A stretch of DNA of 5,292 nucleotides from the NCBI GenBank assembly GCA_034722175.1, contig JAYENR010000232.1:1-5292 (forward strand). The letters are read 5' to 3'. Of the stretch, positions 5,198 through 5,292 are shown in pieces. The position numbers were made by a program, and so were the translations under genes. The first letter of the stretch is position 1; every line of letters starts with the position of its first letter. Under the pieces are notes generated by a model that saw only the letters and a list, made by a program, of their open reading frames with translations, made no database searches and had not been told where the DNA came from. Source of the stretch: Thiomicrorhabdus sp034722175. GTDB taxonomy: Bacteria; Pseudomonadota; Gammaproteobacteria; Thiomicrospirales; Thiomicrospiraceae.

Positions 5198-5292
5198 TTA
5201 CGCTGCAAGTAAATCAACTTGCAGCCCCATAAATAATTCATTTGGTGTTTTACCACCTCTGGTTTTTCTAGGTCTATTATTTAACCTATCCA
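5198..5292 (-). CDS. IS30-family transposase, C-terminal fragment (cut by window edge)
   Basis: The last 31 codons are visible and end at TAA 5198-5200. The peptide begins DRLNNRPRKTRGGKTPNELF, the conserved C-terminal motif of IS30-family DDE transposases (LN-RPRK-LG-KTP-E-F), and ends GLQVDLLAA. The catalytic DDE residues lie upstream, outside the window, so intactness cannot be judged. The gene reads away from the right edge toward asmA, on the same strand. Read-through from it would cross the MITE and enter asmA, as no terminator is evident between them. Confidence 0.85.
   Translation of the reverse strand, partial: DRLNNRPRKTRGGKTPNELFMGLQVDLLAA
5203..5224. repeat. perfect 8-bp hairpin at the 3' end of the transposase gene
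   Basis: CTGCAAGT (5203-5210) and ACTTGCAG (5217-5224) form a perfect 8-bp stem with a 6-base loop, within the codons for the last transposase residues. There is no T-tract after it. It may damp ribosome or polymerase progress at the element's end, or be incidental. Confidence 0.4.

Larger units (their letters stand above)
5165..5292 (-). mobile_element. IS30-family insertion sequence, transposase-3' end, cut by window edge
   Basis: The element enters from the right edge with the C-terminus of its transposase. It continues past the stop codon with minus-strand AATTGCACTTATTACTTGAA (within 5165-5197), which looks like the terminal inverted repeat that commonly follows IS30-family transposase genes. 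The exact outer end cannot be fixed because the opposite terminus and the target duplication are outside the window; 5165 is an estimate. The perfect 12-bp palindrome AAAGCGCGCTTT (5162-5173) sits at the probable junction. Confidence 0.65.

Overview
The window is a moderately AT-rich bacterial segment. It carries three intact protein genes, all on the minus strand, with small gene remnants and mobile-element debris around them. The AsmA-family envelope protein (inner-membrane anchor, large periplasmic body) points to a Gram-negative proteobacterium. A gammaproteobacterium is my best guess; nothing here fixes the genus.

Layout, left to right. Positions 1-49 may hold the last 15 codons of a plus-strand gene, followed by a hairpin plus T-tract. 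A transglutaminase-like cysteine protein (88-681, minus) comes next. Its start overlaps the broken N-terminus of a short-chain dehydrogenase/reductase (641-766, minus), and that remnant's codons supply its ribosome binding site. An amino-acid/polyamine permease of the APC superfamily lies at 833-2053 (minus). The gap between the permease and asmA holds a doubtful 52-residue ORF (2190-2348, minus) and a clear rho-independent terminator (2391-2428). The AsmA-family protein occupies 2450-4918 (minus). Upstream of it is a 160-bp MITE with perfect 18-bp terminal inverted repeats and a 5-bp target duplication (4965-5124). The window ends in the 3' end of an IS30-family insertion sequence (about 5165 onward, transposase C-terminus at 5198-5292, minus).

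The genes do not form an obvious pathway. The permease and the transglutaminase-like gene are co-oriented and could be co-transcribed, with the reductase remnant between them. asmA is separated from them by its own terminator. A 41-bp palindromic sequence occurs twice in the same orientation (47-87 and 2156-2196, 35 of 41 identical) and brackets the permease/remnant/transglutaminase block. It may be a dispersed intergenic repeat or the footprint of a rearrangement. The most noteworthy points are this repeat pair, the MITE sitting next to the likely asmA promoter, and the reductase stub that now serves as a leader for another gene. I found no convincing new defence or biosynthetic system.
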